From contig JAJYYS010000002.1 in NCBI GenBank assembly GCA_021800745.1, positions 1 to 56,358 on the forward strand: a stretch of DNA of 56,358 bases, read 5' to 3'. Both the position numbers and the translations under genes were made by a program. The DNA comes from a bacterium. Its GTDB lineage: Bacteria; SZUA-79; Acidulodesulfobacterales; Acidulodesulfobacteraceae. The notes under the pieces are model-generated. The model did not search any database and was not told where the DNA came from. It worked only from the letters and a program-made list of their open reading frames with translations. Shown here piece after piece: positions 16,266 through 25,912 of the stretch (position 1 is the first letter of the stretch; every line of letters begins with the position of its first letter).

Positions 16266-18740
16266 TTAAAAATAACCGAGGTCTCTCAATTTGCCCATAA
16301 TTTTTTCTTTTTCCTGCGACCTGCCTGCCCGTTCCGGCTCGTCCGGACGGGCTTTTACGGTGCACGGAACGCACCCTAATGACCTGTAGCCCTGTTCATA
16401 AAGAGAACAGTAAGGTATATCGTAAAATTTTATATAATCCCATATATCTTTTTCGGTAAAATGAAGCAAAGGGTGAACCCTGAAATGATTTGGTTCATTT
16501 CTTTCGGAAAAATACGACTCCTTTTTTCTTTGCTCCTGCTCGTCTTTTCTTATCGCCGTCATCAAAGCCTTAAGATTTAGATCCGTTATAGCTTTCTTCA
16601 AAGGAACGGTTTTAAGAAGCAGACAGCATTTTTCTTTGTCTGCGGCAATTTTTACCTCGTTTTTATCGACCGCTTCTTTATTTGCAAAAACATTTAAATC
16701 AAAATTCCACTCGCGGCTAAGCCTAGCTATGAACTCGTAAATTTCCGGAAAATCTACCGTTGTATCCACGTTTACTATTTTAAACGCGGGAGGAATATTA
16801 CCGCCGAAAGCTTTTCTGACCAAATCAAGCATAACCGTAGAATCTTTTCCTCCGGTAAAAGCGATTCCGACAGATGCGCCGTTTTTGCCGAAACGTTCGT
16901 AAGCTTCCTTAATTATATCTATGCTGAAATCAATCTTGGACGCAAGCAAATCGCCGATATTATGCTTACTGCAATGACTTTCCGCGTTATCGGTATTTTT
17001 AGCCGTAAGCAGTACTTCATGCGTTCCGTCAAAAATATCCTGTGCGGCGGGAGCGTTTTTTTCCATATTATCGATAATTTCTAAGAAATTTTCGGCTTCT
17101 TTCTTTAATTCCTTGATTGTTTCGCTTATTTCGCCGGTATCGTTTAAATTTTTTAAATCGACGGGGTTTTCTTCGGCAGGGTCGCTTTTTAAATCATAAT
17201 AAAATATTTTAGGCCTTTGGGCATATTCAATGCTTTCTATAAATTCTTTATAAACGTCCGCTCTAGTTTTTTCTTTAGATTTAAGCCTGCCGGCATGAAC
17301 GGATAATCCTTCTTGGTCCTCGAACCTGTTAAGCACTATTTTGTAAAGCGATTTAACGTAGTCTTCATCGCTTAAATCGGCTAAATTTTTAGAAATACCG
17401 CCGTCAAAAAAAACGCCGTAATAAACAAATTTTTTATCTTTTGTTCTTACAGACCTTTGAAACAAAAAGAAATCGTCTTCGGAAGAAAATACGTTCAGCA
17501 CCTCACCGCCTTCCCCCTTTACCCCGCTGCCTTCGTTTTCTGGTTCACCGTCTTTGTTTATGTCTTTATTTATTCTGTTTCCTATTATTTTATTTGCAAA
17601 ATATTCCGAATAGCAGAATTCCCTATCGCTATAGCCGTCCTCTGCCGCAAAACCGTCCGATTCCGATTTTGTCAAGCCCGGAAAATGTTTGCCGTCCAAT
17701 TTCTCAAGCAGACTTTTTCCTTTATTACAGCCGCCGCTTCCGCAAGGATTATTTAAACCTGACAGCTTTAGTCCTGCGCAAGATAAAACCGACGGAAAAA
17801 CATCGGCTATAGACACGATTTCTTCTCTTATTTTGTCTTCAAAGCCCGGAGCATGAAATATAAGAGGTATATGTATTATCTCGTCGAAAAGTTCGCCGGC
17901 ATGAGAAAAAACAGACTGGTCGGAATATGAAACCCGCCCTTCGCCGTGGTCGGATAATATGCAGTAAACGCTTTCATAATCAAAAAAACCTAAATTTTTT
18001 AAATTTTGCGAAAGCATTTTAAAGCGTCCGCCGTCGAATTTGTTTATTCCTTTTAAGTATAAAGGCAGATATTCTTTGGCGCTGTTTTTTACTTTTCTCT
18101 GCAGTTCTTTCCAAATCTTATGGGGTTCTTTTTCTTCGATTTTTATGTTAAATTTTGCGCTCATTTCCTCCACGGCTTCGTAATAATCGTCGTTATAAGA
18201 TTTTTCAGGCGGGGTTTCGCAGTAAAGATAAGGGTCGTGAACGTCGAACATATGAACAAAAAGAAATATTTTTTCGTCTTTCATTCCGCTGAGAATATCC
18301 GCCGTTTGGGCGTCGTTTCCGACAGCGATATAATCGAAACCCCGCGTAAGCCCGACGGGACCGAATATATCCATATCCATAGAAAATATAGTTTTATATC
18401 CGTTGTCCTTAAAAATTTCGGCCATGGTCGGACAGTTTTCATTTAATTTTTTATAAAAAAACGGCCTGACGCCGTGATTGGGCGGATAAAGTCCCGTAAA
18501 TAAAGATGCGTGAGCGGGCGGAGTATAAGAAGACGTGCTGAAGCAGTTTGCAAAATATGACGATTTTGAGGCTATTTCGTCTATTACCGGGGTATTTATC
18601 CCGTTTTGAAGTCCGTATCTTGAAAGCCGGCCCGAACTTGAATTAAACCCTATGCAGTCGTAACTTAAAGTATCTACCGAAATAACCAAGACTCTGTTTA
18701 TGTTTTTATCGTTTGCAGAAAGATTTAATCCGCTTTTCAT
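16266..18740 (-). CDS. Fusion protein B: paralogue of fusion A (sulfatase-like + PAPS/APS-reductase-like PP-loop)
   Basis: An 824-residue paralogue of the protein encoded at 12799-15150, with the same domain order. N-terminal sulfatase-like domain: VISVDTLSYDC, SYTPPAHASLFTGLYPPNHG with Thr at the nucleophile position and His for the Arg of the sulfatase signature, SDHGEGR, and FYYDLKSDPAEENPV. It carries an acidic insertion near residues 390-430 (NKDGEPENEGSGVKGEGGE) absent from A. C-terminal PP-loop: FTGGKDS at 628-634, CC at 706-707, CVPC at 790-793, again CC-X83-CxxC, and a CysD-like tail ending GYF. No ECGxH reductase motif. It converges on the pilin-like gene with a 30-base gap and is not flanked by the inverted repeat. 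Function unknown. Confidence 0.85.
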   Translation of the reverse strand: MKSGLNLSANDKNINRVLVISVDTLSYDCIGFNSSSGRLSRYGLQNGINTPVIDEIASKSSYFANCFSTSSYTPPAHASLFTGLYPPNHGVRPFFYKKLNENCPTMAEIFKDNGYKTIFSMDMDIFGPVGLTRGFDYIAVGNDAQTADILSGMKDEKIFLFVHMFDVHDPYLYCETPPEKSYNDDYYEAVEEMSAKFNIKIEEKEPHKIWKELQRKVKNSAKEYLPLYLKGINKFDGGRFKMLSQNLKNLGFFDYESVYCILSDHGEGRVSYSDQSVFSHAGELFDEIIHIPLIFHAPGFEDKIREEIVSIADVFPSVLSCAGLKLSGLNNPCGSGGCNKGKSLLEKLDGKHFPGLTKSESDGFAAEDGYSDREFCYSEYFANKIIGNRINKDINKDGEPENEGSGVKGEGGEVLNVFSSEDDFFLFQRSVRTKDKKFVYYGVFFDGGISKNLADLSDEDYVKSLYKIVLNRFEDQEGLSVHAGRLKSKEKTRADVYKEFIESIEYAQRPKIFYYDLKSDPAEENPVDLKNLNDTGEISETIKELKKEAENFLEIIDNMEKNAPAAQDIFDGTHEVLLTAKNTDNAESHCSKHNIGDLLASKIDFSIDIIKEAYERFGKNGASVGIAFTGGKDSTVMLDLVRKAFGGNIPPAFKIVNVDTTVDFPEIYEFIARLSREWNFDLNVFANKEAVDKNEVKIAADKEKCCLLLKTVPLKKAITDLNLKALMTAIRKDEQEQRKKESYFSERNEPNHFRVHPLLHFTEKDIWDYIKFYDIPYCSLYEQGYRSLGCVPCTVKARPDEPERAGRSQEKEKIMGKLRDLGYF

Positions 18741-18850
18741 TTAAAAAATTATAGCATTTTAATATTTTTTTTTCATTAATAATTTAGTATAATTAACTCC
18801 GGCAGTTTAACAATTTTTAACAAATCTCGACAAACCTATAAACACTTTTT

Positions 18851-20950
18851 ATGAATCTTGGCAGCGCAGAATATAATAAACTTTATTTGCCTGAAGAAAA
18901 AAAATATTCCGAAAATAAAGCGGAAAATATAAATCCTAAAAACGACAATAACGCTCTTGCATTCGTAGTAAACGCCGTAACCGAAAACTCTGCCGTACTT
19001 GACGTAGGATGCGCATACGGTTATATAGGAGAATGGCTTAAAAAAAATAAAAACTGCTCTATGTACGGTTTGGACGTAGATTCCGAGGCTCTGGACTGCG
19101 TTAAGAAAAGCGGTTATTATCAAGATTTATTTAATATAGACCTCGATTATCTAAATTTTTCCGCTCCGGCTAAAAAAGATACCGAAAGATTTAACTCTTT
19201 AAGCGCGGACGCATTCGATTTTATTATCTGCGCCGACGTCCTCGAACATTTGAAAGACCCGACCGGAGCGCTTGAAATACTGGCGTCCAAATTAAAATTC
19301 AGCGGCCAGTTCGTAATAAGCGTTCCCAATATAGCCCATCTCGACATAATCTTAAACCTGATGGACGGTAAATTTAATTATTCGGATTTCGGCCTTCTGG
19401 ACAATACTCATTTAAGGTTTTTTACGAAACGTTCTTTTATAGAATGGATAAATTCGGCAAACGAAAAATTTAAGAAAAACGGTTTTAAATTCGATATAGA
19501 ACTTTTTGGAAAAACCCGCTATTCTTCGGAGTTTTTAGAAGATATAAAAATTAAGTATCCGGATATATTTGAATTTTTCATAGAAAAAAACGATGACCTT
19601 TTAATACTCCAAAATATTATAATTCTTACCAAGGTTAATTCTCATGCAAATTTATTGGGAATGTCCAAACTTCTTAAAAATTTTGAGGGATATGAAAATA
19701 ATTCTGAAAGCGGCATTTTAAAAAAAATATCGGATGAATTGGAAGATTATAAATACGTTAAATCCGAACTAGAAAATGCCCGCATCAGATTTGAAGAAAC
19801 CCTTATTCATCTAAAAGAAACTAAAGAAAAAAACTTTAACCTGCGCAGGTCTTTAAATGCGGCAAACGATGAAAAAAATGAATATCTTTTAAGGCTTCAG
19901 GAAATATCGAAGAGCGATTTTTGGAAAGCGGCAAATTTTTATTATAAACTAAGGGATAAAACTTTTTTAAAATACATTTTTAGATTTTTAAAAAAAGCCA
20001 GAAGCAAAGCGCGGTATTTTAAAAATCCGGTTAAATTTACAAAATCTATCTTTACAAAAAACGAAAATGCGGTTAAAAACGATATAAATGCCGCATTTTT
20101 AAAGAAAATAGAAAAATCTAACGGCCGCGGCGGCAATAACGGAAAAATTTATAAGAACAGGGAATTATGGTACTCCGGCGATAACCCGCTCGTCAGCATA
20201 ATAATTTTAAATTATAACAAATCAAAAATTACCGTACAGTGCATAAAAGAAATCTGGAAACATACCGCGGGGGTTAAATATGAAATTATAGCAGTGGACA
20301 ACGGCAGTGAACCGGAAGACAAAAAATATTTAAAACAGCTGGAACAAAGCAAGCCTCATTATTTTACCCTGCTTGAACTGTCCCGCAACCGCTTTTTCGG
20401 CGAAGGAAACAACATAGGCTCCGAAAAAGCCAAAGGTGATTATCTGCTTTTCTTAAACAACGACGCATTCGTAACACCGGGCTGGCTGATGCCTTTAGTG
20501 TCCGCTTTGCCTCCCGAAAATACGGCGGCGGCCGGACCTATGTTTTTATACCCGGACGGCAGACTTCAGGAAGCGGGAGCTTTTATTAAAGAAGACGGAA
20601 GCGCTTTGCAAAGAGGCAAATTCGACGACCCTGAAAAACAGGAATACAATGAAACGCTTGAGGCGGATTACTGCTCCGCCGCCTGTTTGATAGTAAAGCG
20701 GGCTTTATTCGAAGAAGTTTTAGGATTCGACCTTTGCTGGGAGCCGGCTTATTACGAAGACGTAGATTTATGTTTTAAATTTAAACTTGCCGGAAAAAAA
20801 ACTTTGTATATACCGTCTTCAAAAGTTATACATTTAGAAAACTTAACATCGTCGGACGATAAATTTCCACTGAAATTAAATAATATAGTCGAAATAAATA
20901 AAGAAAAATTTATCAGAAAATATAAAAATATATTAAACAATAAAAAATGA
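18851..20950 (+). CDS. Bifunctional SAM-dependent methyltransferase - glycosyltransferase family 2
   Basis: A 699-residue fusion. Residues 1-270 form a class I methyltransferase: motif I VLDVGCAYGYIGEWL near residues 49-63, acidic loop GLDVD, and post-I FDFIICADVLEHLKDP. Residues 290-365 are charged and likely coiled coil (ELENARIRFEETLIHLKETKEK..). Residues 440-699 form a GT2 domain: VSIIILNYNKSKITVQC, LLFLNNDAFV, and YEDVDLCFKFKLAGK. The layout suggests one protein that extends a glycan and methylates it, either as a cap or at each repeat. The next gene overlaps its stop by ATGA, so the two are translationally coupled. Confidence 0.87.
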   Translation: MNLGSAEYNKLYLPEEKKYSENKAENINPKNDNNALAFVVNAVTENSAVLDVGCAYGYIGEWLKKNKNCSMYGLDVDSEALDCVKKSGYYQDLFNIDLDYLNFSAPAKKDTERFNSLSADAFDFIICADVLEHLKDPTGALEILASKLKFSGQFVISVPNIAHLDIILNLMDGKFNYSDFGLLDNTHLRFFTKRSFIEWINSANEKFKKNGFKFDIELFGKTRYSSEFLEDIKIKYPDIFEFFIEKNDDLLILQNIIILTKVNSHANLLGMSKLLKNFEGYENNSESGILKKISDELEDYKYVKSELENARIRFEETLIHLKETKEKNFNLRRSLNAANDEKNEYLLRLQEISKSDFWKAANFYYKLRDKTFLKYIFRFLKKARSKARYFKNPVKFTKSIFTKNENAVKNDINAAFLKKIEKSNGRGGNNGKIYKNRELWYSGDNPLVSIIILNYNKSKITVQCIKEIWKHTAGVKYEIIAVDNGSEPEDKKYLKQLEQSKPHYFTLLELSRNRFFGEGNNIGSEKAKGDYLLFLNNDAFVTPGWLMPLVSALPPENTAAAGPMFLYPDGRLQEAGAFIKEDGSALQRGKFDDPEKQEYNETLEADYCSAACLIVKRALFEEVLGFDLCWEPAYYEDVDLCFKFKLAGKKTLYIPSSKVIHLENLTSSDDKFPLKLNNIVEINKEKFIRKYKNILNNKK

Positions 20951-22077
20951 TGAAAAAGGTATGCGTTTACACTCCTTACGATTTGGTTCCCGGCGGAGGG
21001 GAAAGGTATCTTCTAACGGCAGCCGAATATTTTTTAAATCAAAAATACAGGGTTTTTTTAGCGCTTGACGAAATTTACAGCCGACTTCGCTTAAAACAGA
21101 TGGAAAGAGACCTCGGACTTTCTTTAGAGGGATTAAACATAACTGCATACAATACATATAAAAATGGGACTAAAGCGGATTTCGACATCTTCATGGCTAT
21201 GGGAAACAGCATAGTGCCGCCTGTTTTGCCGCTCGGCAGCTACAATATTTATATATGCCAGTTTCCTTTTCCGCAGGAAGAAAGCTGGATTGAGGAAAAT
21301 GCCGCTAATCTCGGCAAGTATGATAAAGTTATAGTTTATTCTAATTTTGTATTAAACAATTATAAAAAATTATCTAAAAAATACGGACTGCCCGATATTC
21401 CTATCGAAGTGGTATATCCGCCTTGCGGCGATGCCAATGTCAATGCTAATGCTAATAGCGCTAATCGAAAAGATAAAATTATCATACTTACCGTAGGCCG
21501 TTTTTTTACCGAAGGACACTGCAAAAGACAGGATTTTTTAATAGAATCTTTTATAGAAATGACGGATAAGTATTCTTTGGAAGACGTCGAACTTCACATA
21601 GCCGGCTCTATTCATCCGACAAAAGACGGCAGGGATTTTTTCGCCTCTTTGCAGAAAATGGCGGGCGGCAGAAAAAATATATTTCTTTACGGCAACATAG
21701 AAGCTCCGGCTCTGCAGGAATTATACGAAAGAGCCGACATTTACTGGCATGCCGCAGGAATAAACGTAAATCCGGCAGAACATCCGGAAATGCTTGAACA
21801 TTTCGGAATTACGATAGTAGAAGCCATGTCTTCGGGCTGTATTCCGGTGGCAATAAACAAAGGCGGCCCTGCTGAAATAGTCAGGGACGGAATAGACGGA
21901 TACTGCTTTAATTCAAAAGACGAATTAATCGAACATACAGTAAAGCTGATAAGTCTTTTAAAAGATAAAAGCGGAAATGAAACTATATACCTTATAAATC
22001 ACGCCATAGAACGAAGCCTTGATTTTACTAAAGATAAATTTTACGAAAGATTAGCTCAAATTATTCCTTTAAATTAA
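20947..22077 (+). CDS. Glycosyltransferase family 4 (GT-B)
   Basis: A 376-residue GT4 enzyme. The N-terminal GT-B half begins VCVYTPYDLVPGGGERYLLTAA with a glycine-rich acceptor loop. The donor half includes IILTVGRFF, a HAAG segment, and EHFGITIVEAMSSGCIPVAINKGGPAEIV near residues 277-305, with the E(x7)E motif. Start is the ATG at 20947 overlapping the upstream TGA, or the adjacent ATG at 20950. A short Asn/Ala repeat (ANVNANANSAN) joins the two halves. It probably acts on the same glycan as the upstream methyltransferase-GT2 fusion. Confidence 0.87.
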   Translation: MMKKVCVYTPYDLVPGGGERYLLTAAEYFLNQKYRVFLALDEIYSRLRLKQMERDLGLSLEGLNITAYNTYKNGTKADFDIFMAMGNSIVPPVLPLGSYNIYICQFPFPQEESWIEENAANLGKYDKVIVYSNFVLNNYKKLSKKYGLPDIPIEVVYPPCGDANVNANANSANRKDKIIILTVGRFFTEGHCKRQDFLIESFIEMTDKYSLEDVELHIAGSIHPTKDGRDFFASLQKMAGGRKNIFLYGNIEAPALQELYERADIYWHAAGINVNPAEHPEMLEHFGITIVEAMSSGCIPVAINKGGPAEIVRDGIDGYCFNSKDELIEHTVKLISLLKDKSGNETIYLINHAIERSLDFTKDKFYERLAQIIPLN

Positions 22078-22089
22078 ATATCGGGATAA

Positions 22090-22815
22090 TTAAATCAGCG
22101 AATTTCTAAAAATTTTATCCATATCCCCTTCCAGGAAACTTTTAAATTTAGCTTTTACGGCATCCGGTTTTACTAATTCCGGATTTGCAAGCGAAGATAT
22201 AGCGGGTTTATTGTTTATATCCAATTTAATAATATATCCGGTTAAAGATTTTTCGGCAGTTTTCGGGGCATTTTTGATATACGGACCTATATCGATGCTC
22301 ATATATAAATTTTCTTTCGTTTTAAACGCTGTTTTAAACATAACAGACGCGGCATCGTCGCCTTCCTGCCGCTCCAGATTTAAAAATGTATTTAATATAT
22401 AAGGATTTATTTCCTCGGGTTTTTTATTAGAGGAAACGGCTATTGAAGCTATGATGCCAGTATCTTTTATATTATTTTCCCCCTGAAAATTAATCGTATC
22501 CTGAAACATGGCGTCTATGGCGTCCGATACGGTTTCTATCTGTTTGCTCAATTCCGCTTCTGCCGCAGTCTGGTCTAAAATTAAAGCCAGCTGGGCCGAA
22601 TTTTGAGATATTGCAATCCCTTTAAGTTCGTCTTTAATATATATGCGGGGCAAAGAGGGATTTTGAGCATCCGCAATATTTGAATTTGTCGAAGGTTTGC
22701 TTACGATGTTTTTATATGATTCCTCGGCTTTAGACTGCTTAAGCCTTACAAAGTTATCCTGATTAAAAGATATTATTACAGCCGCGTCCAATATGCTTAT
22801 TTTATCAGATTTCAT
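22090..22815 (-). CDS. Protein of unknown function
   Basis: A 241-residue protein that I do not recognise. It has no signal peptide, membrane span or cysteines. The body alternates charged and polar segments (AAEAELSKQIETVSDAIDAMFQDTINF) and looks helical. A GGAGG lies 13 bases upstream of the ATG, a long but possible spacing. It is on the same strand as, and downstream of, the surface-protein gene, but a strong hairpin terminator separates them. It converges on the GT4 gene with 12 bases between. Codon use resembles its neighbours. Confidence 0.6.
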   Translation of the reverse strand: MKSDKISILDAAVIISFNQDNFVRLKQSKAEESYKNIVSKPSTNSNIADAQNPSLPRIYIKDELKGIAISQNSAQLALILDQTAAEAELSKQIETVSDAIDAMFQDTINFQGENNIKDTGIIASIAVSSNKKPEEINPYILNTFLNLERQEGDDAASVMFKTAFKTKENLYMSIDIGPYIKNAPKTAEKSLTGYIIKLDINNKPAISSLANPELVKPDAVKAKFKSFLEGDMDKIFRNSLI

Positions 22816-22910
22816 ATTTATACTTTATCCTCCATATTTTTTTCATTATACCAAAAAAATACAGAAAATAAAAGTGAAATTTAAACTTCTAAATGAAATG
22901 AAAAATTAGA

Positions 22911-22949
22911 AAACAAAAACTCCCGGCTGCGTCAAACGCAGTCGGGAGT
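22911..22949 (-). terminator. Rho-independent terminator of the surface-protein gene
   Basis: The arms 22937-22949 and 22919-22931 form a 13-bp GC-rich stem (one G-U pair) with a 5-base loop. On the minus strand it is followed by TTTTTGTTT. It lies 41 bases after the surface-protein stop. Confidence 0.85.
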
Positions 22950-22985
22950 ATGGAAATAAATAAATCTGACACCTTTAATTCTTTA
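22921..22985 (-). repeat. Dispersed repeat copy 1 (GGTGTCAGATTTATTTATT...CTCCCGACTG)
   Basis: Read on the minus strand, AATTAAAGGTGTCAGATTTA then TTTATT..ACTCCCGACTGCGTTTG closely matches copies at 31996-32043 and 33957-34013. Here its 3' half is part of the terminator hairpin. Confidence 0.7.
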
Positions 22986-22989
22986 ATTT

Positions 22990-25578
22990 TTAGCCGTGAA
23001 TCACGATTGAAGATGTTGTAGCAGAAGCAGTAGCACTTCCAAGCGTAGTCGCTAAAGTTGATGCTGTTCCGACTAATTGAACTACTGAATCTGTATAATT
23101 ATTAGTACCCGCATTATCATATACCGAAACATTTACTAAATAAGTATTTGTAGCTCCACCGGTTTCGGCATATTGAAACCAAACTAGATGGTCAGCATTA
23201 GTAGCAGGAGTAGAAAGGGTTTCAACTGCGGAAACAACTGCGCTAATTGCCTGAGCATATGTGTCCGTGCTTGTAATTGCCGTAGTATAATGTGTAAATG
23301 AAGTAACCGCAGCAGCAGTAGATGTATTATCCAAATCAACTGTTACATTAGTTCCAAAATTACTTATTGAAATAGTATCAAACGGAGAAGTTGCCCAAGT
23401 GCCGATAGTTGTCTGTGTACCGTAAAGAGTCAAATCTGCATTGATAGTACCAAGTGCTGCCGAACCAGTGTTTGCGTTAATAATATCACTGCCTGCTGCC
23501 GTTGTGACAACATCTGAACCTGAACCTAAAGTGACGGTATCAGTTCCGCCCGCCGCAGTATTGCTAAGCGTCAGATTGTCTGTACCCGAACCGAGAGTTA
23601 TGGTATCGTTTGTCGTAGTAGTTGAATCTGTTAACGTCAGGGCGCCTGCAAATGAACCTGCATCAAACGTTACGCCTCCGCTGCCTGCATTACCGTCGGT
23701 CAGGCTTGTAATAGTCAGGGCTTCTGAACCGCCTGATGTGATATTTACATGGGCGCCATCCGCAACCGTTAACAACGTAATTGTGTTCGTGTCACCTTTA
23801 ACTCCTTCCGATGTAATATTTAAAGTTTGAGGATTGGAATAACCTGCCGGAAGACTGGAGTTATAAGATGAAACACCGACATAGCTCAATCCTGTCGTTG
23901 AAGAACTGCCGACAGTCACATTTGCGATGCTGTTATTTATAGCGTCAGACACATTTAAACCTAAAACAATACTGCCTGAAGTGCCTGAGTTAAGAATATT
24001 AAAATTGTCAGTATTGCTTGCGCCTATGAATGTAAATAAACTAGCGGCTGTGCTTGTTGAAGCGGCAACCGATAAGTTAATATCATGAAAGCCGGAACTT
24101 ATCTGCGTTAAATTTATAACATTGGTATCCAATGCCGTAAAGTTAAGGGTCTGAAAATTAGTGGCAGTATTTAAGTAAGTATCAAGTTGCGTACCTGTTG
24201 CAGCGTAATTAACATCAACGGTATTATTTGCGTTCGTTCCGCCGTCAAACGCGTACGTATTGCCAGATGTAGGAGCTACACCTAAATCAATAGTCTGCTG
24301 TCCGCTACCGGCTGTTCCGTCAAAGGTAAAAGCACTTGCAAAATCACTATTAGTAGCTATATTAAACGTTAAAGCACCGGTATTATCGGCTGTGAGCGTC
24401 GCAAGATTCGTATCGTTAGCTGTCGATAATAAAGTCGTGGCACCTGCACCTTTTACAGTAATTGAAGATACTGCACTGCTGCTACCATCGCTAATGCTAA
24501 CATAATTGTGTGAACTTGCAAGCGACGACAGGGTAACCGATGTTGTTTTTGACGAAGAAGATGGTCCATTAACGGTGATGACGGCATAATCGCCAGTAGC
24601 AGTATTATTTCCAACATTGTTCAAGTCTATAGCAACGGACGTTCCGGTAGAAACAACTTCTAAAACATTTGATGAAGCTAAATTATCGGCATTAATCGTA
24701 AGAGTCTGTGTGTCTGCTATTGTGAATTCGGCGACACCGGTAAAGTTTGCTGTCGACACTGGCGACACATCTATACTTGTAACGCCGCTTGCTCCGCTAA
24801 AAACAATGCTTGGTGCAGTTGCTAAATCGGTCATATTTATGTTAGAAACCCCGCTCATACTTGTAGGAAGTGTGAAAGTTGAATAATCATTCGCCGCGGT
24901 ATCTGTTACCGTCAAAGTTGCATTGCCAGCCCCTGCTTGAAGTATATAGTTGCTGATATTATTAAGTGACTTAGCGGAACTATCCACGAAATCCACAATC
25001 CCGTTTGACGAAGGTTCGATGTAAGAGGTCGACGAGGCTACAAGGTTAACCGTCGTTCCCGCAACGAATGCGTTTACGGCAGGCATAGACGAGGACGTAA
25101 TAGTTCCCGTCATAACCCCGGCGGGCGTTACCTGATTGATGTAAGCCTGTGCGTTAGCGGTATTGTAGGTAAAGCTCGGATTTGTTGCCAAGTATCCTGT
25201 GTAATTGTTTGCGTAGGCGATTTTATCGGTCATAACCATGTAGTCCTGAGAAGTATGCGACTCGTTAAGTACGTCGGTATAAATCTGACTGGCTATGTTC
25301 GCTATTGTCTGCCCCGCTGTCATTTCGCCGCCGAAAAAGGCTAATGCGGGAGCTCCCGCCGCGCGTCCCAAAAGATTTTCAAAAAGCGAATTAATAGTTA
25401 CGCTTGAAGTAACCTCGGCAGAGCCGGAAATCTGACCGAATACGGTTACCGGATTTGCGCCTGTTGCAAGTTCCGAACCGAAATAATTGTATCCTGCGGT
25501 TGCGGCAGGTCTGTCGAAGAGCTCGATGAATATCGATTGCACTTCGTTATAATAACTCTGTGAAGATGCTGTTGCCAT
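22990..25578 (-). CDS. Large secreted surface / S-layer-like protein with DUF4214-type N-terminus (type I secretion substrate)
   Basis: An 862-residue protein rich in Ser, Thr, Ala, Asn, Gly and Val, almost without Lys or Arg and with no cysteine. Residues 1-150 hold two DUF4214-like units (FIELFDRPAATAGYNYFGSEL and FENLLGRAAGAPALAFFGGEM). Residues 190-760 are beta-rich repeats. RTX-like glycine/aspartate strings (LGSGTDNLTLSN, LGSGSDVVTTAAGSD) near residues 680-720 may bind calcium. There is no N-terminal signal; the hydrophobic C-terminus ends ATTSSIVIHG, as in type I secreted proteins. It lies directly downstream of hlyD-abc-tolC, like the S-layer gene rsaA near its transporter in Caulobacter. 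GGAGG precedes the ATG by 6 bases. Likely an S-layer or surface-matrix protein; an adhesin is the alternative. Confidence 0.78.
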   Translation of the reverse strand: MATASSQSYYNEVQSIFIELFDRPAATAGYNYFGSELATGANPVTVFGQISGSAEVTSSVTINSLFENLLGRAAGAPALAFFGGEMTAGQTIANIASQIYTDVLNESHTSQDYMVMTDKIAYANNYTGYLATNPSFTYNTANAQAYINQVTPAGVMTGTITSSSMPAVNAFVAGTTVNLVASSTSYIEPSSNGIVDFVDSSAKSLNNISNYILQAGAGNATLTVTDTAANDYSTFTLPTSMSGVSNINMTDLATAPSIVFSGASGVTSIDVSPVSTANFTGVAEFTIADTQTLTINADNLASSNVLEVVSTGTSVAIDLNNVGNNTATGDYAVITVNGPSSSSKTTSVTLSSLASSHNYVSISDGSSSAVSSITVKGAGATTLLSTANDTNLATLTADNTGALTFNIATNSDFASAFTFDGTAGSGQQTIDLGVAPTSGNTYAFDGGTNANNTVDVNYAATGTQLDTYLNTATNFQTLNFTALDTNVINLTQISSGFHDINLSVAASTSTAASLFTFIGASNTDNFNILNSGTSGSIVLGLNVSDAINNSIANVTVGSSSTTGLSYVGVSSYNSSLPAGYSNPQTLNITSEGVKGDTNTITLLTVADGAHVNITSGGSEALTITSLTDGNAGSGGVTFDAGSFAGALTLTDSTTTTNDTITLGSGTDNLTLSNTAAGGTDTVTLGSGSDVVTTAAGSDIINANTGSAALGTINADLTLYGTQTTIGTWATSPFDTISISNFGTNVTVDLDNTSTAAAVTSFTHYTTAITSTDTYAQAISAVVSAVETLSTPATNADHLVWFQYAETGGATNTYLVNVSVYDNAGTNNYTDSVVQLVGTASTLATTLGSATASATTSSIVIHG

Positions 25579-25757
25579 TTGAATCCTCCTTAAAATAAAT
25601 TATTTAATTTCTTTTAAATTAATTTTTAATTAATGCTTATATATAACAATCCGATATAGGTAATTAGTTTTCTGTCTCTTCTAACCGTCCATTATATAAA
25701 TTCTTTTTTTTAATTCTTCCATAAATTATTTATAGATTGTTTTTTATTTTTAGTTAG

Positions 25758-25785
25758 ATTTTATCATATATTTTATCATTGTCAA
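25758..25785 (-). promoter_or_regulatory. Sigma-70-type promoter P2 of the surface-protein gene
   Basis: TTGACA (25785-25780), a 16-base spacer and TAAAAT (25763-25758) on the minus strand. Transcription would start near 25750, leaving a leader of about 170 bases, as is common for highly expressed surface-protein mRNAs. Confidence 0.7.
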
Positions 25786-25860
25786 GAAAAATTTTATTTA
25801 ATATCTTTTATCCGTATAGACTTAATATATATTTATTCGTCAACATATATATTTATCAGC

Positions 25861-25888
25861 ATTTTAACATATAATCGGCTAATGTCAA
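25861..25888 (-). promoter_or_regulatory. Sigma-70-type promoter P1 of the surface-protein gene
   Basis: TTGACA (25888-25883), a 16-base spacer and TAAAAT (25866-25861). It has the same architecture as P2, 103 bases upstream. The 334-base gap 25579-25912 holds both promoters and the leader; I see no ORF in it. Confidence 0.65.
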
Positions 25889-25912
25889 GATTTTTTTTAA
25901 TTTTTTTTTAAT

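Noticed and set aside
12799..18740. Calling the two fusion proteins active formylglycine sulfatases or true PAPS reductases
   Set aside because: The formylglycine motif is missing, and so is the ECGxH catalytic motif of reductases.
23441..24886. Several plus-strand frames opposite the surface-protein gene
   Set aside because: They arise from the biased Ser/Thr/Ala codons of the real gene; no ribosome sites and no domain features.
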